Assembly (NCBI GenBank): GCA_003513015.1
Contig: DOTA01000181.1
Location: forward strand, 1-5,336
Length of the DNA stretch: 5,336 nt
Origin: Chloroflexota bacterium
Lineage (GTDB): Bacteria; Chloroflexota; Anaerolineae; Anaerolineales; UBA11858
Reading direction: 5' to 3'
In this document: positions 4,644-5,336 of the stretch, piece by piece
Layout: each line of letters begins with the position of its first letter
How positions within the stretch are numbered: the stretch's first letter is position 1
The notes under the pieces: generated by a model
Seen by the model: the letters and a program-made list of their open reading frames with translations, nothing else
Database searches by the model: none
What the model was told of the DNA's origin: nothing
Program-made: the position numbers and the translations under genes

Positions 4644-5336
4644 ATGAGGCAGCACCCTAGAAATTTGATCATTTTAGTAACTCTTTTCAGTTTAGTTGTA
4701 TCCGCATTGGGATGTTCAAGCGGGGCTGAAACCAGTGAACAAGCCACACCGACCCCGTACCCTACATCGGTTGTCCCAACGAAACCAACTTATGTGGTTG
4801 AGCGTGGCGATGTCATTGAAGAAATGCAATTTAGCGCTCGAGTTGCTCCTGTGGTTCAGGAATCGTTATTTTTCCGCACATCGGGCCGGGTGCGCGGAGT
4901 CTATTTTGAAGAGGGCGATGCCATTCAGGCCGGAGAAGTGATTGCCGATTTAGATTTTCTGGATGATCTTGAACGCCAACTAGCCTCTGATCAACTTCGG
5001 CTGCGCAGAGCGGAGATCGAGTTGCAAAATTCGCAGATCGCGCTGGATCTGTTCGAACAAAGTAAACCGCTACCAGAATTAATCGTGGCCGAGGCCTCCA
5101 AAAATTTGGCCGAGGCTCAACAAGCTGTTGTCCAAGCCGAACGGGCTTTGGGCTATTCACAATTGCCCTCGAATCAGGCCAGTATCGATGCCGCCTATGC
5201 CCAGGTTGTCTTGACCGAACAATCCTTGGAGCGCGCCAAAGAGCGATTTGAGCCTTATGCCAATAAACCCGAAAACAACATTATCCGGGCGCAATTGCAG
5301 GCTGCGCTTTCCGCTGCCGAGCGAGCTCATAACACC
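4644..5336 (+). CDS. HlyD/MacA-like lipoprotein adaptor subunit, N-terminal part (3' end outside window)
   Basis: The ORF is open to the last base (231 codons visible). The N-terminus is a lipoprotein signal: MRQHPR, a hydrophobic core (residues 7-22) and a lipobox-like SALGC with Cys24. A Ser/Thr/Pro linker with TPTPYPT (35-41) follows, typical of Chloroflexota surface lipoproteins. Next comes a biotinyl/lipoyl-like half-domain (about 73-104: ESLFFRTSGRVRGVYFEEGD, then AGEVIADLD), and from about 107 on a Gln/Glu/Ala/Leu-rich helix region expected to form the alpha-hairpin coiled coil. This is the layout of membrane-fusion proteins that work with ABC (MacB-like) or RND exporters; the partner gene is not visible. 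GGA at 4635-4637 gives 6-nt spacing to this ATG. An ATG at 4638 is also in frame but has no room for a Shine-Dalgarno; a stop at 4614 bars anything earlier. Confidence 0.85.
   Translation, partial: MRQHPRNLIILVTLFSLVVSALGCSSGAETSEQATPTPYPTSVVPTKPTYVVERGDVIEEMQFSARVAPVVQESLFFRTSGRVRGVYFEEGDAIQAGEVIADLDFLDDLERQLASDQLRLRRAEIELQNSQIALDLFEQSKPLPELIVAEASKNLAEAQQAVVQAERALGYSQLPSNQASIDAAYAQVVLTEQSLERAKERFEPYANKPENNIIRAQLQAALSAAERAHNT

Noticed and set aside
4696..4941. 81-codon plus-strand frame inside the lipoprotein region
   Set aside because: Out of frame with the HlyD-like lipoprotein ORF, which has clear signal, linker and domain features.
4831..5160. 109-codon minus-strand frame opposite the lipoprotein gene
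   Set aside because: Antisense shadow with Arg/Pro-rich composition and no recognisable domain.
1..5336. CRISPR array or defence system
   Set aside because: No regularly spaced direct repeats and no cas, toxin-antitoxin or restriction-like ORFs on either strand.

Overview
The window carries a bacterial chromosomal segment with every recognised gene on the + strand. From left to right it holds: the 3' end of minC, minD, minE, a possible 29-residue small ORF, a RodA-type SEDS glycosyltransferase gene, gltX (glutamyl-tRNA synthetase), tRNA-Gln(CUG) with its own promoter and terminator, a 388-base gene-free stretch, and the 5' part of a HlyD/MacA-like lipoprotein gene that runs off the right edge. 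Protein style points to Chloroflexota, most likely Anaerolineae. The clues are the GltX variant with an 'RTSEWLP' motif and 'GKGKMSKR', a RodA with 'VRHSDFIF', and a lipoprotein whose mature N-terminus is a Thr/Pro-rich 'ATPTPYPT' linker. This assignment is recalled family resemblance, not a search result.

Positions 1-2618 form a division and cell-shape block. MinC, MinD and MinE together place the division site: MinD is the membrane ATPase, MinC the FtsZ antagonist, MinE the MinD-ATPase stimulator. RodA polymerises glycan strands for wall elongation. minD and minE are separated by one base. The 89 bases between minE and rodA hold an unlisted small ORF (1384-1473). It has a Shine-Dalgarno sequence, starts 3 nt after minE, ends in an ATGA overlap with the rodA start, and contains a 14-bp hairpin. 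rodA has no Shine-Dalgarno of its own, so translational coupling through this small ORF is a concrete hypothesis.

Positions 2644-4283 are a translation block: gltX, then a well-formed sigma70-type promoter (TTGACG, 17 nt, TAAAAT), tRNA-Gln(CUG), and a 10-bp GC-rich terminator hairpin with a T tract. The pairing fits the indirect Gln-tRNA pathway, in which GluRS charges tRNA-Gln and GatCAB amidates it, but nothing in the window proves that.

Positions 4284-4637 are non-coding but structured. A second promoter-like sequence (TTGACC, 17 nt, TAAACT, with an extended -10 TG) leads directly into a dense dyad and tandem GGTGACC repeat, a candidate operator or 5' RNA hairpin. Next comes a 166-base imperfect palindrome (4442-4607) that looks like a miniature inverted-repeat element and is flanked by matching 8-mers (7/8). 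The lipoprotein ORF begins about 30 bases later and stays open to the end of the window.
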